This document shows, piece after piece, positions 8,224 through 17,892 of a DNA stretch of 32,735 bases. A program made the position numbers and the translations under genes. The notes below the pieces were generated by a model. The model made no database searches. It worked only from the letters and a program-made list of their open reading frames with translations, and was not told where the DNA came from. Within the stretch, counting starts at the first letter, position 1. The number at the start of each line of letters is the position of its first letter. The DNA lies in contig JABEVM010000231.1 of assembly GCA_013041585.1 (NCBI GenBank), forward strand, positions 1-32,735. Direction: 5' to 3'. Source of the DNA: Chlamydiota bacterium. Lineage in GTDB: Bacteria > Chlamydiota > Chlamydiia > Chlamydiales > Rhabdochlamydiaceae.

Positions 8224-9963
8224 CTAGTCGGTAAGTTTAAAGTCGCGTATATGCAGTTGAATGCTCGACTTATTTAAAAAGTTGTTAATATGAGGGGAAA
8301 ATGCAATGTGGACTTTTGCATTTTTTTTGCAGAGTTGAGATCTTTTTTCACCCATACCAAATCCGATCCCTTCCAATATGCGTTCGTTTTGTTCCAGATA
8401 CAGTTTTAGGTGAGTTTTTCCTACGACCTTTGGTGGCCAAGATTGTTTAGCATCGCAGTATAAAATAGGTGTTGGATTTTCATTTCCGAAGGGTTCTAAT
8501 AAGTTTAGTGATTCCATGAAATCAAAAGTTAAGTCTCCGAAACTGACTAGCGCATCTAAATGAAGTTTTGCAACTATATCATGCTCTTGTAAAACCGCAT
8601 TTGCTGCATGAATGAAATTCTTTTTAAGAGAAGGAATGTTTTCTTCTAAAATTGTAAGTCCAGCAGCAAAATCGTGACCTCCAAAATTTAAGAGAAGATC
8701 TTGATTGTCTTTAAGTACAGTAAGGAGTGGGAATTCAGGAATGGTCCTCATGGACCCTTTGCCAATGCCCTGATCTATGGCGATGACAAGCGTCGGTCTA
8801 TTATATTGTTTTGCAATTCGAGCGGTAATAATAGGAATGATTCCCGGATGCCATTTTGTGGAATGAAGGACAATGGCTCTATCAGATAGAATTTGAGGAT
8901 TAGAATGGATGAACTTTTCTATATCTTCAGAATCCTTTCTTTCGATTTTTTGTCTTTCCGTATTATTTAAATCCAGTTCTTTTGCTAAAGCCTCTGCAGC
9001 GATAGGATCGCGAATTAATAAAAGATCGACACCCTTTTTTGGATCAGCAATTCTTCCTAAACTGTTTAGTCTGGGGGCAACTTTTGATGCGATATCAATA
9101 GGGGTAATTTCACCGAGCTTGAGTTCGCAAACATTAAATAATTTAACTAGTCCGATCCGTTTTGTTTTACGTAGCTGTCTTAACCCATAACGAACTAGTA
9201 TACGGTTTTCTCCCATAAGGGATCCCATATCAGCAATGGTTCCAAGAGCTACAAGATCGAGGTAGCGTTTTAGGTCAATTTTAGAAGCGCTGATTTCATT
9301 GTTTTCAATAAGGAAGTTCGTGATTGCGTGAGCAAGTTTGAAAGCAACGCCAACACCTGTTAAGTCTCGATTAGGATAAGTGCTATCGAGGAGTTTTGGA
9401 TTTAATGTAGCAATGCAATGAGGAAGTTTAGCTGTCGGCTCATGGTGGTCTGTTACAATGACATCGATTTTACGGCTGACAGCTTCCTTAATTTCCTCTG
9501 CAGATGTAATGCCACAATCAACGGTAATAATTAATTTACAATCTTTTGCGACAGCATAATCAAGAGCATCAAGCATGAGGCTCTGTTTTAATGAATTGCG
9601 ATTAGGTATGTAATAAAAAGCTTGGGCGCCAATATAGAGCAAGAATTCAATGAGCAACGTAGTTGCAGTAATTCCGTCTACATCGTTATCTCCATAAACC
9701 AGAATTTTTTCATGGTTTTGCAAAGCTTGGATAATTCTATCTACCGCTTTGTCCATATCTTTGAAAAGATGGGGATCAAAGAGGTTAGGAAGCTTTGCGT
9801 AAAGATATTCATGAATTTTTTCTAGAGATTCAAACTTTCTAGATACAAGAATTTGCGCAGTAACAGGATGAATGTTGAATTCTTTAATGATTGTTTTCAG
9901 CCATTCAGGATTTAGTGTTGGGTACACCCATATGGTTCCTCCGGGACTCTGTGGTTTGGTCAT
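8224..9963 (-). CDS. recJ: Single-stranded-DNA-specific exonuclease RecJ
   Basis: RecJ degrades single-stranded DNA 5' to 3' in recombination and mismatch repair. The DHH phosphoesterase domain shows YGDNDVDG (metal ligands Asp92, Asp94 and Asp96 from this start), ITVDCG and VTDHHE (Asp172, His173, His174). The DHHA1 nucleic-acid domain follows with GGHDFAAGL, and the C-terminal OB-like segment is intact. I chose the ATG at 9963 because AAAGGA lies five bases before it; an in-frame ATG seven codons upstream (9984) has no good ribosome binding site. Length is about 579 residues, normal for the family. Gene order secDF-recJ around euo is as in Chlamydia. Confidence 0.93.
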   Translation of the reverse strand: MTKPQSPGGTIWVYPTLNPEWLKTIIKEFNIHPVTAQILVSRKFESLEKIHEYLYAKLPNLFDPHLFKDMDKAVDRIIQALQNHEKILVYGDNDVDGITATTLLIEFLLYIGAQAFYYIPNRNSLKQSLMLDALDYAVAKDCKLIITVDCGITSAEEIKEAVSRKIDVIVTDHHEPTAKLPHCIATLNPKLLDSTYPNRDLTGVGVAFKLAHAITNFLIENNEISASKIDLKRYLDLVALGTIADMGSLMGENRILVRYGLRQLRKTKRIGLVKLFNVCELKLGEITPIDIASKVAPRLNSLGRIADPKKGVDLLLIRDPIAAEALAKELDLNNTERQKIERKDSEDIEKFIHSNPQILSDRAIVLHSTKWHPGIIPIITARIAKQYNRPTLVIAIDQGIGKGSMRTIPEFPLLTVLKDNQDLLLNFGGHDFAAGLTILEENIPSLKKNFIHAANAVLQEHDIVAKLHLDALVSFGDLTFDFMESLNLLEPFGNENPTPILYCDAKQSWPPKVVGKTHLKLYLEQNERILEGIGFGMGEKRSQLCKKNAKVHIAFSPHINNFLNKSSIQLHIRDFKLTD

Positions 9964-10075
9964 GAGTTTCCTTTCATTTACCATACGGGACTAACTTTAT
10001 TACTAACTGTCTATGCAAACGATTTTACGCGCTATTTCCTTCACTATATAGGTAAATTTGATTTTAGAAAATTTG

Positions 10076-13000
10076 TTATTGCATAATTGCCAACTTTTCT
10101 TGCTTTTCTTGTTCTCTATTGTGAAAGAATTGTAATAGAGGGGCTGCAATAAAAAGAGAAGACAACGTGCCAAAAATTACGCCGATAGCCATCACAAGAG
10201 AGAATCCAAAAATTGTGCTTCCTCCGAGGACGATGAGCGGGAGCAAGACTAATAGAGTCGTTCCAGATGTTAAAAGAGTTCGGCTAAGCGTTGTATTAAG
10301 CGCGTGGTTGATCACTTCATAGAAAGTATGTTTACGCATATGTTTTAAATCTTCTCGGATACGATCGAAGACAATAATCGTATCATTGAGCGAGTACCCT
10401 ACAATCGTAAGTAGCGCGGCAATCGTGTGCAAATCGAGCTGCACGGGCACACCGAGCATATGCAAGATGCTGATACAAGCAATGGTAAATATGACATCAT
10501 GAGCGATACAAATTGTCGCGCTGATCGCATACTTAAATTCAAATCGAATCGTGATGTAGATCATGATACAGATAATTGCGAGCAATAGACCGATAATTGC
10601 GCTATTGCGCATGGAAGAGGACATTTGTCCGCTGATTTCGCTCCAGTTCTTATCAAGTCTTTCTAAAGACTGAGGTGTAAGGGAAACTCCCCCTTTCTGA
10701 AGAGTGTCGACTACCCAAACAATTTTAGGGTTGCTTTCATAAGCATAGCCGAGTTCATCGGCATTTGGATTTTCTACCAAATTAGAGAACGGTCTACCTG
10801 AAGCTTCCATATTTCTACTCAAGAAGAGGCGGATATTGTTAGAAGGCGTTAATTCTCTGATTTGGAAATCTTGAGAATTTGCACCTTGTCCAAGAAGCGC
10901 CTTTTCCACTTGAGCTCTATAGTCTGCTTGCGTCGAAGGCTGTAATTCTAAATTAATAGCGAATCCACCTGTGAAATCCATGCCAAGTAAAGAGCCACGC
11001 TGTACATTTGCGAGCAAGAGTCCAAGGGCAACAACTGCAATGGAAATGATGTAAGCGGGTCTTGTGAACTTAAGGAAATTGAACTTTCTCGGTGAAATGA
11101 ATTTCGACATCGAAAGAGTTTTGTTTTCAGGATTTTTGACCCAGCCTGTAAAGAAATATCGTGTCATAAACAGGGCTGTAAACATAGAGGATAAAATACC
11201 CACTATTAATGTAACTGCAAATCCTTTGATAGGACCTGAGTCAAATTGGAGTAATATAAGGGCCGCAATAATTGTCGTGATGTTGGAATCGAAGATCGCA
11301 GAAAATGCTTTTCTATATCCAGCATGCACAGCAGATGCAATTCTTCCAGTCACTGCATACTCTTCTCTGATTCTTTCGAAAACAAGAACGTTCGCATCGA
11401 CAGCCATACCGACTGTAAGGATAATCCCGGCAATGTTGGCAAGAGTGATCGTTGCTCCCAGATTTTGTAATGTAGCCCACATAATAAGTAGGTTGAAGAG
11501 AACCGCTATAGAAGCTACCATTCCAGCAAAACGGTAGTATCCAACCATTGCAAAACCGACTAGAACAAGCGCTAAGAAAGTTGCAATAATCGCGTGGACT
11601 CTTTCCTTAGATCCAATTTCAGGACTGACGTTTTTCTCTGAGAGAATTTTAGGAGTAAATGTTAATGAGCCTGCTTTTAAATCAGCTTCGAGCTGATTGA
11701 TTTCACGCTGTGAAAAACTCCCTGTGATGGAGGCGCTATTTCTAATAGGCTCATCGAGCATCGGTGAACTAATCACTAGGCCATTTAGGACAACCGCCAT
11801 TCTCCATCCTTTTCCTTGAGAATAGCTTTCGTTTGAAGTCCCCGCGACTTTCTCTTTAGAAAATTGGGATGTCCAAGCGTAAATGTCAGACCTTGGATTC
11901 ATTTTTTGTCCATCGCTGACAGTGGATGAACTTTTGATTTCAAAGCTTAAGAAATTTCCTTTGGAAGGATCGAAAGAAGATTGAACATTTTGTAAATTCG
12001 AACCTTCTAATGCGTAGTTGTTAAATACAACGAGAAGAGGATGTGATTGGCCTGCCCAGTCTGTAAAGCTATCTCCTTTCATGATGGCAATTTTTGAACG
12101 AGAATCATCAAAAAAACTGCTTGCAGTGCTATCCAAAGGATTAGAAAGTTTTAGTCCATTTTGGAGTAGGTATTCAGCAGCTTCGCTTCTTGGCTGAATT
12201 ACTTCTTGGTCCAAGGAGCTGCCATATAGATGACGCCAAGCGATCAGGTTTACATCTTCAGGTTCAGTTCTGTTTGTAACAACAGCTTCATTCCAAATTT
12301 CTTGTAAGAATCGGTTGACGTATTCTGAAGCAAGTGGATTGTTTGTTGAAAATTTCTCATTAACTACATGGAAATACATGGAAGAGGCTTTAACAAGTTC
12401 TGAAGCAGAAAAGCCTTGCGCACCTGGGAAATCAAGAGTAATGAAATTTCCTTCTCTACGGATGCTGACCTCAGAAACGCCTAATTTGTTCACTCGCTTG
12501 TAGAGCTCGTTAATACCTTGTTGAATATCTGCGTCTTGTGTAACTAAGCGGTTGTTGTTATCGCGAAGCTCAATTTGTACAGTTTTTCCACCAGATAAGT
12601 CGAGTCCCCATGTAAGAATTTTGCGGTCATCTCCACGGAAATACTTAATCGTGCTAATTTTCAAATTGTTGAAAAAGGCATTTTTGGTTGGGGAAGGAAC
12701 GTCATAAGGAGAGACCCCTTTTATACCCAATTTAGCTGCGTGATAGTCATCTCTCCATTTTAAGAGGTCTTCATGTTCAAGAGTGTCTATCTTATTTTCT
12801 GTGAGAATTCTTTGTTCGAGATTGGAGAATTCTAAGACGGCAAAACGTTTTGTCCCATGAACTGAAAAGTTTTCTCGTGTTGCCTTTAAGATTGTTTGGA
12901 AGTAGTCATAATCTTCAAAAATATAATCACTTGTAAATGCTGTATTAGGTCCTAATACAGATCCAGGGTATCCATAAAATCCATTTTGCTCAAGAAGTGC

Positions 13001-14638
13001 TCTTAGTTCATTGAAATCACTGAAAAACTGCTTTGTTTCCTCTGAATCCGGTGTATTTCTCGCTTTCTCCAAAATGTCTTGTACACCTTTTGCGATAACA
13101 TAGATCGAATTGGTTTTGAATCCTTTTGGAGGAAGTTTTTGATACTGTACAGGAGAATAGAGGAGCAGTCCCAATTTTTGATCTTCAGCGGATAATTTTT
13201 GGAAGGTGTCAAAGTCCCAAACTGGAAAGTTTTCTTTTTTCAAGTCTGGGTGTTTTGGGTTCCAAGAATTGAAAAGAACATGTTTCAGTTTTTCTACTTG
13301 TGTTTTTGCAACGCTTGCAAGGTTCATTACCAAGAAGCTTTTGCTATTTGAAATATCACTTAACGTAATTTCAAATCTGTCGTGTCTAGGGGTAATTGTT
13401 TCGCTCGATTCGCGAGATAAGAAGGCAATGTCATCAAATAGGAGTTGTTCAACGATATTCTTTCTAGAAGAAAGAGAGGGTTTTTGCTCCAGCTCATTTT
13501 TCAGAGATAAGAAATCTTCATGCAATTCTAAATAGAACTTTTCTGTATCCCAGTCAATCTGCAAGCTTTTAATAAATGGATCACGATCTTCAAAGAAAAT
13601 AGTTTGAACGTTTGATTTGGTGTTTAACGCGCTTGTAGTAATGATTCCTTGAAGAGAGTCATATGTCCAAGGTGTTTTTCCTGAAGCAAATACGCTTGAG
13701 TTGTTCTTAATAATTTTGGCTGCAGAGTCGAGTGTTTTCTCTTGAGAAAGTAAAAGATCTAATTTTTGCTTTTGGATTGTATCAAGAAAATTATTGCTAG
13801 CTTGTAAACGCTGCTCTTCTTGCTCAAGGTCGATTCTTTCTAATTTGATGCCGTCTTTTACAAGTTCTAAAGTAGATACGAATTTGCGGATGAAATCGTT
13901 TTTGTTAGAAAGGTTGATTTGGGAGTAGCTGGAAAAATATCTCTGGGCAATTGAGGAGCTTTCTCCAAATCCTTTCGCTGATGAAACGATATTGCGTGAT
14001 AGATAGAGGAGAAGATCGCGTGTTTGCGTTGCCCCAGGATTGTTGATAACAGCGCTTACGTAATCTGCATTTTCAGATGTTCCGCCAATTTGAATACCTA
14101 ATTGAAAGGCGCGATCTAAAATTACCGTTTTGTAGAGATCCGTCGTTGTATTATTAAGTTCATTTTTTGGAGAGAATGTGAAGAATTTTTGAACTTGGTT
14201 TGTGTCAAATAAAATAGGGATCTTTCTTTGAACAAAGACAGTTTTGCTTACATCATTAGAGGTTCTGTTATAAAGTGATAGCTGAGCTGGGGCAAAAGGG
14301 ATTAAGCTCCCTGCACGCGGGAGATAAGCTCTAAATTTGTTAGCATCATCTGTTGTAGTAAAAGCTACTTGAATTAATTCAGAGTTTTCCGGATCTAAAG
14401 CAATGGACGAAGGCTTCACATGTAAGTTTTTGCAAAAAGATTTGAGCCAGTCTAAAGATTCTTGAGAGAGACCGTTTGTTCTTTCGGAAATATCTAAAGC
14501 AATTTCGTTGCCTTTACTTTCTTGTATTGGCTGTTTTAAAGGTTGTGAATAGAAGAAGAGGGTAGGTATAATATTGTATACAGTAAGAACTATCACAGCG
14601 AGAATGAGGAATAACTGCCAGCGTTTTTGTTTTTCCAT
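10076..14638 (-). CDS. secDF: Fused protein translocase subunit SecDF
   Basis: SecD and SecF use the proton gradient to assist protein export through SecYEG; in Chlamydiae they form a single polypeptide. Residues 10-29 form the first membrane helix. A very long exported segment follows, including a charged, coiled-coil-like stretch. The SecD signature begins near Trp677 (WGLDLSGG), followed by the P1 region and a first block of about five helices with GMAVDANVLVFERIREE. The SecF half begins around residue 1190, with LLGMDFTGG near 1220 and a second helix block containing GYSLNDTIIVFDRIRED. The 1520 residues exceed the roughly 1400 of C. trachomatis, mostly in the region before the SecD signature. 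The gene is monocistronic or the first of an operon with recJ. An AAGGA lies about 15 bases before the start, so the ribosome binding site is poor. Confidence 0.95.
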   Translation of the reverse strand: MEKQKRWQLFLILAVIVLTVYNIIPTLFFYSQPLKQPIQESKGNEIALDISERTNGLSQESLDWLKSFCKNLHVKPSSIALDPENSELIQVAFTTTDDANKFRAYLPRAGSLIPFAPAQLSLYNRTSNDVSKTVFVQRKIPILFDTNQVQKFFTFSPKNELNNTTTDLYKTVILDRAFQLGIQIGGTSENADYVSAVINNPGATQTRDLLLYLSRNIVSSAKGFGESSSIAQRYFSSYSQINLSNKNDFIRKFVSTLELVKDGIKLERIDLEQEEQRLQASNNFLDTIQKQKLDLLLSQEKTLDSAAKIIKNNSSVFASGKTPWTYDSLQGIITTSALNTKSNVQTIFFEDRDPFIKSLQIDWDTEKFYLELHEDFLSLKNELEQKPSLSSRKNIVEQLLFDDIAFLSRESSETITPRHDRFEITLSDISNSKSFLVMNLASVAKTQVEKLKHVLFNSWNPKHPDLKKENFPVWDFDTFQKLSAEDQKLGLLLYSPVQYQKLPPKGFKTNSIYVIAKGVQDILEKARNTPDSEETKQFFSDFNELRALLEQNGFYGYPGSVLGPNTAFTSDYIFEDYDYFQTILKATRENFSVHGTKRFAVLEFSNLEQRILTENKIDTLEHEDLLKWRDDYHAAKLGIKGVSPYDVPSPTKNAFFNNLKISTIKYFRGDDRKILTWGLDLSGGKTVQIELRDNNNRLVTQDADIQQGINELYKRVNKLGVSEVSIRREGNFITLDFPGAQGFSASELVKASSMYFHVVNEKFSTNNPLASEYVNRFLQEIWNEAVVTNRTEPEDVNLIAWRHLYGSSLDQEVIQPRSEAAEYLLQNGLKLSNPLDSTASSFFDDSRSKIAIMKGDSFTDWAGQSHPLLVVFNNYALEGSNLQNVQSSFDPSKGNFLSFEIKSSSTVSDGQKMNPRSDIYAWTSQFSKEKVAGTSNESYSQGKGWRMAVVLNGLVISSPMLDEPIRNSASITGSFSQREINQLEADLKAGSLTFTPKILSEKNVSPEIGSKERVHAIIATFLALVLVGFAMVGYYRFAGMVASIAVLFNLLIMWATLQNLGATITLANIAGIILTVGMAVDANVLVFERIREEYAVTGRIASAVHAGYRKAFSAIFDSNITTIIAALILLQFDSGPIKGFAVTLIVGILSSMFTALFMTRYFFTGWVKNPENKTLSMSKFISPRKFNFLKFTRPAYIISIAVVALGLLLANVQRGSLLGMDFTGGFAINLELQPSTQADYRAQVEKALLGQGANSQDFQIRELTPSNNIRLFLSRNMEASGRPFSNLVENPNADELGYAYESNPKIVWVVDTLQKGGVSLTPQSLERLDKNWSEISGQMSSSMRNSAIIGLLLAIICIMIYITIRFEFKYAISATICIAHDVIFTIACISILHMLGVPVQLDLHTIAALLTIVGYSLNDTIIVFDRIREDLKHMRKHTFYEVINHALNTTLSRTLLTSGTTLLVLLPLIVLGGSTIFGFSLVMAIGVIFGTLSSLFIAAPLLQFFHNREQEKQEKLAIMQ

Positions 14639-14846
14639 GAAAAGACAAGTCCTTGGTGAATGATTGAAAAAGATCCTAAAGTTAAGGATTTTTTGTAGAA
14701 GAAGTATTCCTGAATAGGGTTACGGACAAAAAATATCCAAAACTCGGTTCGTCATTTTACTGAAGAAGGATACTTATAAGCTCCGATTCTGTCTAGTCAA
14801 ATAAAATTTTGTGTCTTATTTTGCTTCTTAAAAACAATATGTTTCA

Positions 14847-14873
14847 ATTACACGATCAGATATGCTGTGTAAT
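14847..14873. promoter_or_regulatory. Dyad upstream of purA
   Basis: ATTACAC-N13-GTGTAAT has 7-bp perfect arms and lies about 42 bp before purA. The right arm contains TGTAAT, a plausible -10 hexamer, though no good -35 sits at the right distance. It could be an operator for the purA-to-GNAT gene run. No known regulator site is recognised. Confidence 0.35.
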
Positions 14874-14914
14874 GTTTTGTTTTAGAGTTTATTATTATTG
14901 AGGATAGATTTGAT

Positions 14915-16210
14915 ATGCCTGGAATAGTTGTGGTTGGATTGCAGTGGGGTGATGAAGGGAAAGGTAAAGTAGTAGATTTACTTTCGCAAAATGCAAAGCA
15001 TGTGGTTAGGTCCCAAGGGGGGAATAATGCTGGACATACAGTTGTAGTAGATCAAACAGAATACCAATTTCACTTAATTCCTTCAGGGGTTGTATATCCA
15101 CATACTATTTGTTACATTGCCGCAGGGACTGTAATCGATCCAAAGGTGCTTATCGATGAAATGGCAAAGCTTGAAGCTGCAAAGGTGGATTTTAGAGATA
15201 GGATAAAGATTTCTCCTTTAGCGCATGTGATTTTAGACTACCATATTCAAATTGATAAGCTTCAAGAAAAATTCCGTGGAAAATTTTCTTTAGGAACCAC
15301 CGGAAGAGGAATAGGGCCTTGCTATGCTGATAAAGTAAATCGCGTGGGCATTCGCATTTGCGATCTGGTAGACGAGAAGATCCTCCGAGAAAGGTTAAAA
15401 GAAATTTTTTCCTATAAGATGCTTGAATACCCATCATTAGAACTAGGTGAAGAAAAATTTGAAGAATTGTTTGCAAAATTTTCTTTATTAGGAAAAAAGC
15501 TAAAGCCGTTTTTAACCCAGGTTGAAGTCGATCTTGAAAGGGCTCTACAAAACAACGAATCGGTTTTGCTAGAAGGGGCTCATGGTTTTGGGCTTGATAC
15601 CACATTTGGTAGCTACCCCTATGTAACTTCATCCTCCACTTACTCTTCGGGGATCATCGCTGGTGCGGGGATTGGACCCACAAAAGTTTCCCATGTTATT
15701 GGCGTTCTTAAAGCGTATACCACAAGAGTAGGCTCCGGTGCCTTGCCAACACAGTTGCCTTCAGAAGAGGAGCATTTATTTCTGAATCATGCCGAGGCAA
15801 GGGAGATAGGGACTACAACCGGAAGAAAGAGACGGATGGGTTGGCTCGATTGTGTCGCTGCGAAATATTCTATTGCCGTAAATGGAGTTAATTCATTGGC
15901 TCTTATGAAGTTAGATATTCTAGACTCCCTTCCTTATATAAAGGTCTGTGTAGGATATAGAAGCGGGGGTAAAGTAATGGACTCGTACCCATATCAAAAG
16001 GAAGAGTGGGAGGCTGTTGAGCCTGTCTACGAAACTCTTTCTGGTTGGAAAGAGTCGACAAAAGAGTGTAAAAGCTTGGAAGATATGCCAACTAATGCTA
16101 AAAAATATCTCCGATGGATTGAATCGTATTTTAAATTGCCAATTCATTTGATTTCATTAGGTCCGCAAAGATCTTCTACAATCATTGTAAAAAATATCTT
16201 TTCTTCGTAG
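14915..16210 (+). CDS. purA: Adenylosuccinate synthetase
   Basis: PurA condenses IMP and aspartate using GTP to give adenylosuccinate, the first committed step to AMP. The catalytic GDEGKGK is at 12-18 (Asp13) and His41 lies in GNNAGHT. TTGRGIGPCYADK, the EGAHGFGLDTTFGSYP segment, TTTGRKRRMGWLD and the C-terminal GPQRSSTI follow in family order. The 431-residue length is normal. C. trachomatis lacks purA and takes purine nucleotides from the host, so this gene marks a different lineage. It occupies the slot between secDF and uppS. The uppS start follows 12 bases after its stop, making purA the probable first gene of the operon. GAGGAT precedes the ATG. No purB is in the window. Confidence 0.95.
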   Translation: MPGIVVVGLQWGDEGKGKVVDLLSQNAKHVVRSQGGNNAGHTVVVDQTEYQFHLIPSGVVYPHTICYIAAGTVIDPKVLIDEMAKLEAAKVDFRDRIKISPLAHVILDYHIQIDKLQEKFRGKFSLGTTGRGIGPCYADKVNRVGIRICDLVDEKILRERLKEIFSYKMLEYPSLELGEEKFEELFAKFSLLGKKLKPFLTQVEVDLERALQNNESVLLEGAHGFGLDTTFGSYPYVTSSSTYSSGIIAGAGIGPTKVSHVIGVLKAYTTRVGSGALPTQLPSEEEHLFLNHAEAREIGTTTGRKRRMGWLDCVAAKYSIAVNGVNSLALMKLDILDSLPYIKVCVGYRSGGKVMDSYPYQKEEWEAVEPVYETLSGWKESTKECKSLEDMPTNAKKYLRWIESYFKLPIHLISLGPQRSSTIIVKNIFSS

Positions 16211-16222
16211 CTAGAGGAAGTA

Positions 16223-16993
16223 ATGAGTTCAGCTCAGAATGAATTTTTTTGTAGTCAAACTTTATATACAGCTGAAGAGCTTCTTTCGCTCGATCTGGAT
16301 AAAGTTCCAAAACACGTAGCCATTATCATGGATGGAAATCGTCGTTGGGCTAAAAGAAATCATCTCTCCAGTATGATCGGGCACTGGAAAGGCGCTGAAA
16401 CAATGATTACAGTTGTTAATGCTGCGATGGCTTTGGGTGTTAAAGTTTTAACAGTCTTTGCTTTTTCTACCGAAAACTGGGCTAGGTCTCGTTTTGAAAT
16501 AGAATCTCTCATGTTTCTTTATCGAAAGTTTTTGATCGATCAAAGAACTTTCATGATAGAAGAAGGTGTAAAATTAGAGACAATTGGAGATCTCTCCCGA
16601 ATGCCAGCTGAGGTAGTGGAAGCAATCGAAGAGAGTAAAAAAGTGACTGCTCATTGCAACCGTATTCAACTCGTTCTTGCTTTCAATTATGGAGGAAGAG
16701 ATGAGATTCGCAGAGCGATTGTTTCTCTTTGCGAAGATTACAAACAAAATAAGATCAATTCGGATCAAATTTCAGAAGAAATGTTGTCTAAATATTTAGA
16801 TACAGCTTCTTGGGAAGATCCTCAATTATTAATTCGAACAAGTGGAGAACAGCGTATAAGTAATTTTCTTTTATGGCAAATTTCGTATACTGAACTCTAT
16901 GTTACTGACGTTCTATGGCCAGATTTCGACCAGAAAGAGCTATTGAAAGCGATTATCGAATATCAACATAGAGAGCGTCGTTTAGGAGGCTAA
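16223..16993 (+). CDS. uppS: Isoprenyl (undecaprenyl) diphosphate synthase
   Basis: This cis-prenyltransferase makes the C55 lipid carrier for peptidoglycan and lipopolysaccharide precursors from isopentenyl diphosphate and farnesyl diphosphate. HVAIIMDGNRRWAKR contains the magnesium-binding Asp37. FSTENW is at 81-86, NYGGRDEI near 155-162, and RTSGEQRISNFLLWQ (205-219) with YTELY completes the active site. The 256 residues include an N-terminal extension of about 30 residues. AGAGGAAG precedes the start. Its stop overlaps the cdsA start by one base (TAATG), indicating translational coupling. Confidence 0.96.
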   Translation: MSSAQNEFFCSQTLYTAEELLSLDLDKVPKHVAIIMDGNRRWAKRNHLSSMIGHWKGAETMITVVNAAMALGVKVLTVFAFSTENWARSRFEIESLMFLYRKFLIDQRTFMIEEGVKLETIGDLSRMPAEVVEAIEESKKVTAHCNRIQLVLAFNYGGRDEIRRAIVSLCEDYKQNKINSDQISEEMLSKYLDTASWEDPQLLIRTSGEQRISNFLLWQISYTELYVTDVLWPDFDQKELLKAIIEYQHRERRLGG

Positions 16994-17868
16994 TGGCTTT
17001 GAAAAGATTAAATGATTTAAAAAAGAGAACTGCGGTCTCTCTTGTAATGATACTCGTTTTAGTAAGTCTAATCGTATTTTCTCAGATAGCTCTTGTGAAG
17101 ATCGCTTTACTTACTTTCACAGTACTTCTTGGAGTAACTGGAATTTGGGAATATGTTCAACTTTTACGCGCGAAGGACTTGCAGCCCAATCTTTCGTTAA
17201 TGGTGGTATTAAGTATATTTGTTTTAAGTGCTCTCTATATAGGGCATCATGCAGCTGGAATGCTGCAACTCCCCTTGCTGATCCTCATTTTTGGTGTCAT
17301 TGCATCTTTAATTATTCATCTTAAAGATCATCGTGATGCCCTTTTACATGTAGCGGTTGAGCTATTTGGAGTATTTTATATCATTGTCCCCTTAGGACTT
17401 CTTTTGGCAATTATCTATCCATCTTCTAATGGCTTAAGCTTTGTTCAAGATGGGAGATGGTGGTTTTTTTATCTGATTGTCGTAACAAAAATTACGGATG
17501 TGGGAGCTTTTTTTGTGGGAAGACTCTGGGGAAAGACCAAGCTTGCTACTTTTATCAGTCCTAAAAAGACTGTAGAAGGCGCTGTGGCAGGTCTTGTATG
17601 CGCAGTACTCGCAAGCATTGGCTTTTACTACCTAGGAAAAAATTATTCCGCGGGTCTTTTTAACCTTAGTTTTGGAAGCTCGCTCTGCCTTGGACTTCTT
17701 ATTGGGGTTTTAGGACAGCTTGGAGATTTAGCCGAGTCAATGCTGAAGAGAGATGCAGTAGTCAAGGACAGCAATAAACTTCCTGGACTCGGAGGAATTT
17801 TAGACACAATTGATTCTTTGCTATTTACCATTCCCATTCTCTACTTTTTTTTATTTCTTCACTCTTAA
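16993..17868 (+). CDS. cdsA: Phosphatidate cytidylyltransferase
   Basis: CdsA converts phosphatidic acid and CTP to CDP-diacylglycerol, the precursor of phosphatidylethanolamine and phosphatidylglycerol. The 291-residue protein is almost entirely membrane-embedded, with about eight predicted helices. The conserved ISPKKTVEG segment lies near 192. The C-terminal signature runs from GDLAESMLKRD through KDSNKLPGLGGILDTIDS, with Leu where many bacteria have His, a variant I also recall in Chlamydia. It is coupled to uppS by a one-base overlap and followed after 24 bases by cmk-plsC, which makes its substrate. Confidence 0.95.
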   Translation: MALKRLNDLKKRTAVSLVMILVLVSLIVFSQIALVKIALLTFTVLLGVTGIWEYVQLLRAKDLQPNLSLMVVLSIFVLSALYIGHHAAGMLQLPLLILIFGVIASLIIHLKDHRDALLHVAVELFGVFYIIVPLGLLLAIIYPSSNGLSFVQDGRWWFFYLIVVTKITDVGAFFVGRLWGKTKLATFISPKKTVEGAVAGLVCAVLASIGFYYLGKNYSAGLFNLSFGSSLCLGLLIGVLGQLGDLAESMLKRDAVVKDSNKLPGLGGILDTIDSLLFTIPILYFFLFLHS

Positions 17869-17892
17869 CGATATTTTTGGTTTTAGAATAAT

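Noticed and set aside
11064..11537. 157-codon plus-strand open frame inside secDF
   Set aside because: It is antisense to the conserved SecD membrane region, has no ribosome binding site, and its composition is that of a reverse-complemented membrane protein.
14676..14692. ATCCT-N7-AGGAT with a T-run upstream of purA as a terminator
   Set aside because: A 5-bp stem with no gene preceding it on the plus strand; probably accidental.
15192..15632. 146-codon minus-strand open frame inside purA
   Set aside because: It is antisense to a fully conserved purA and has no recognisable domain.
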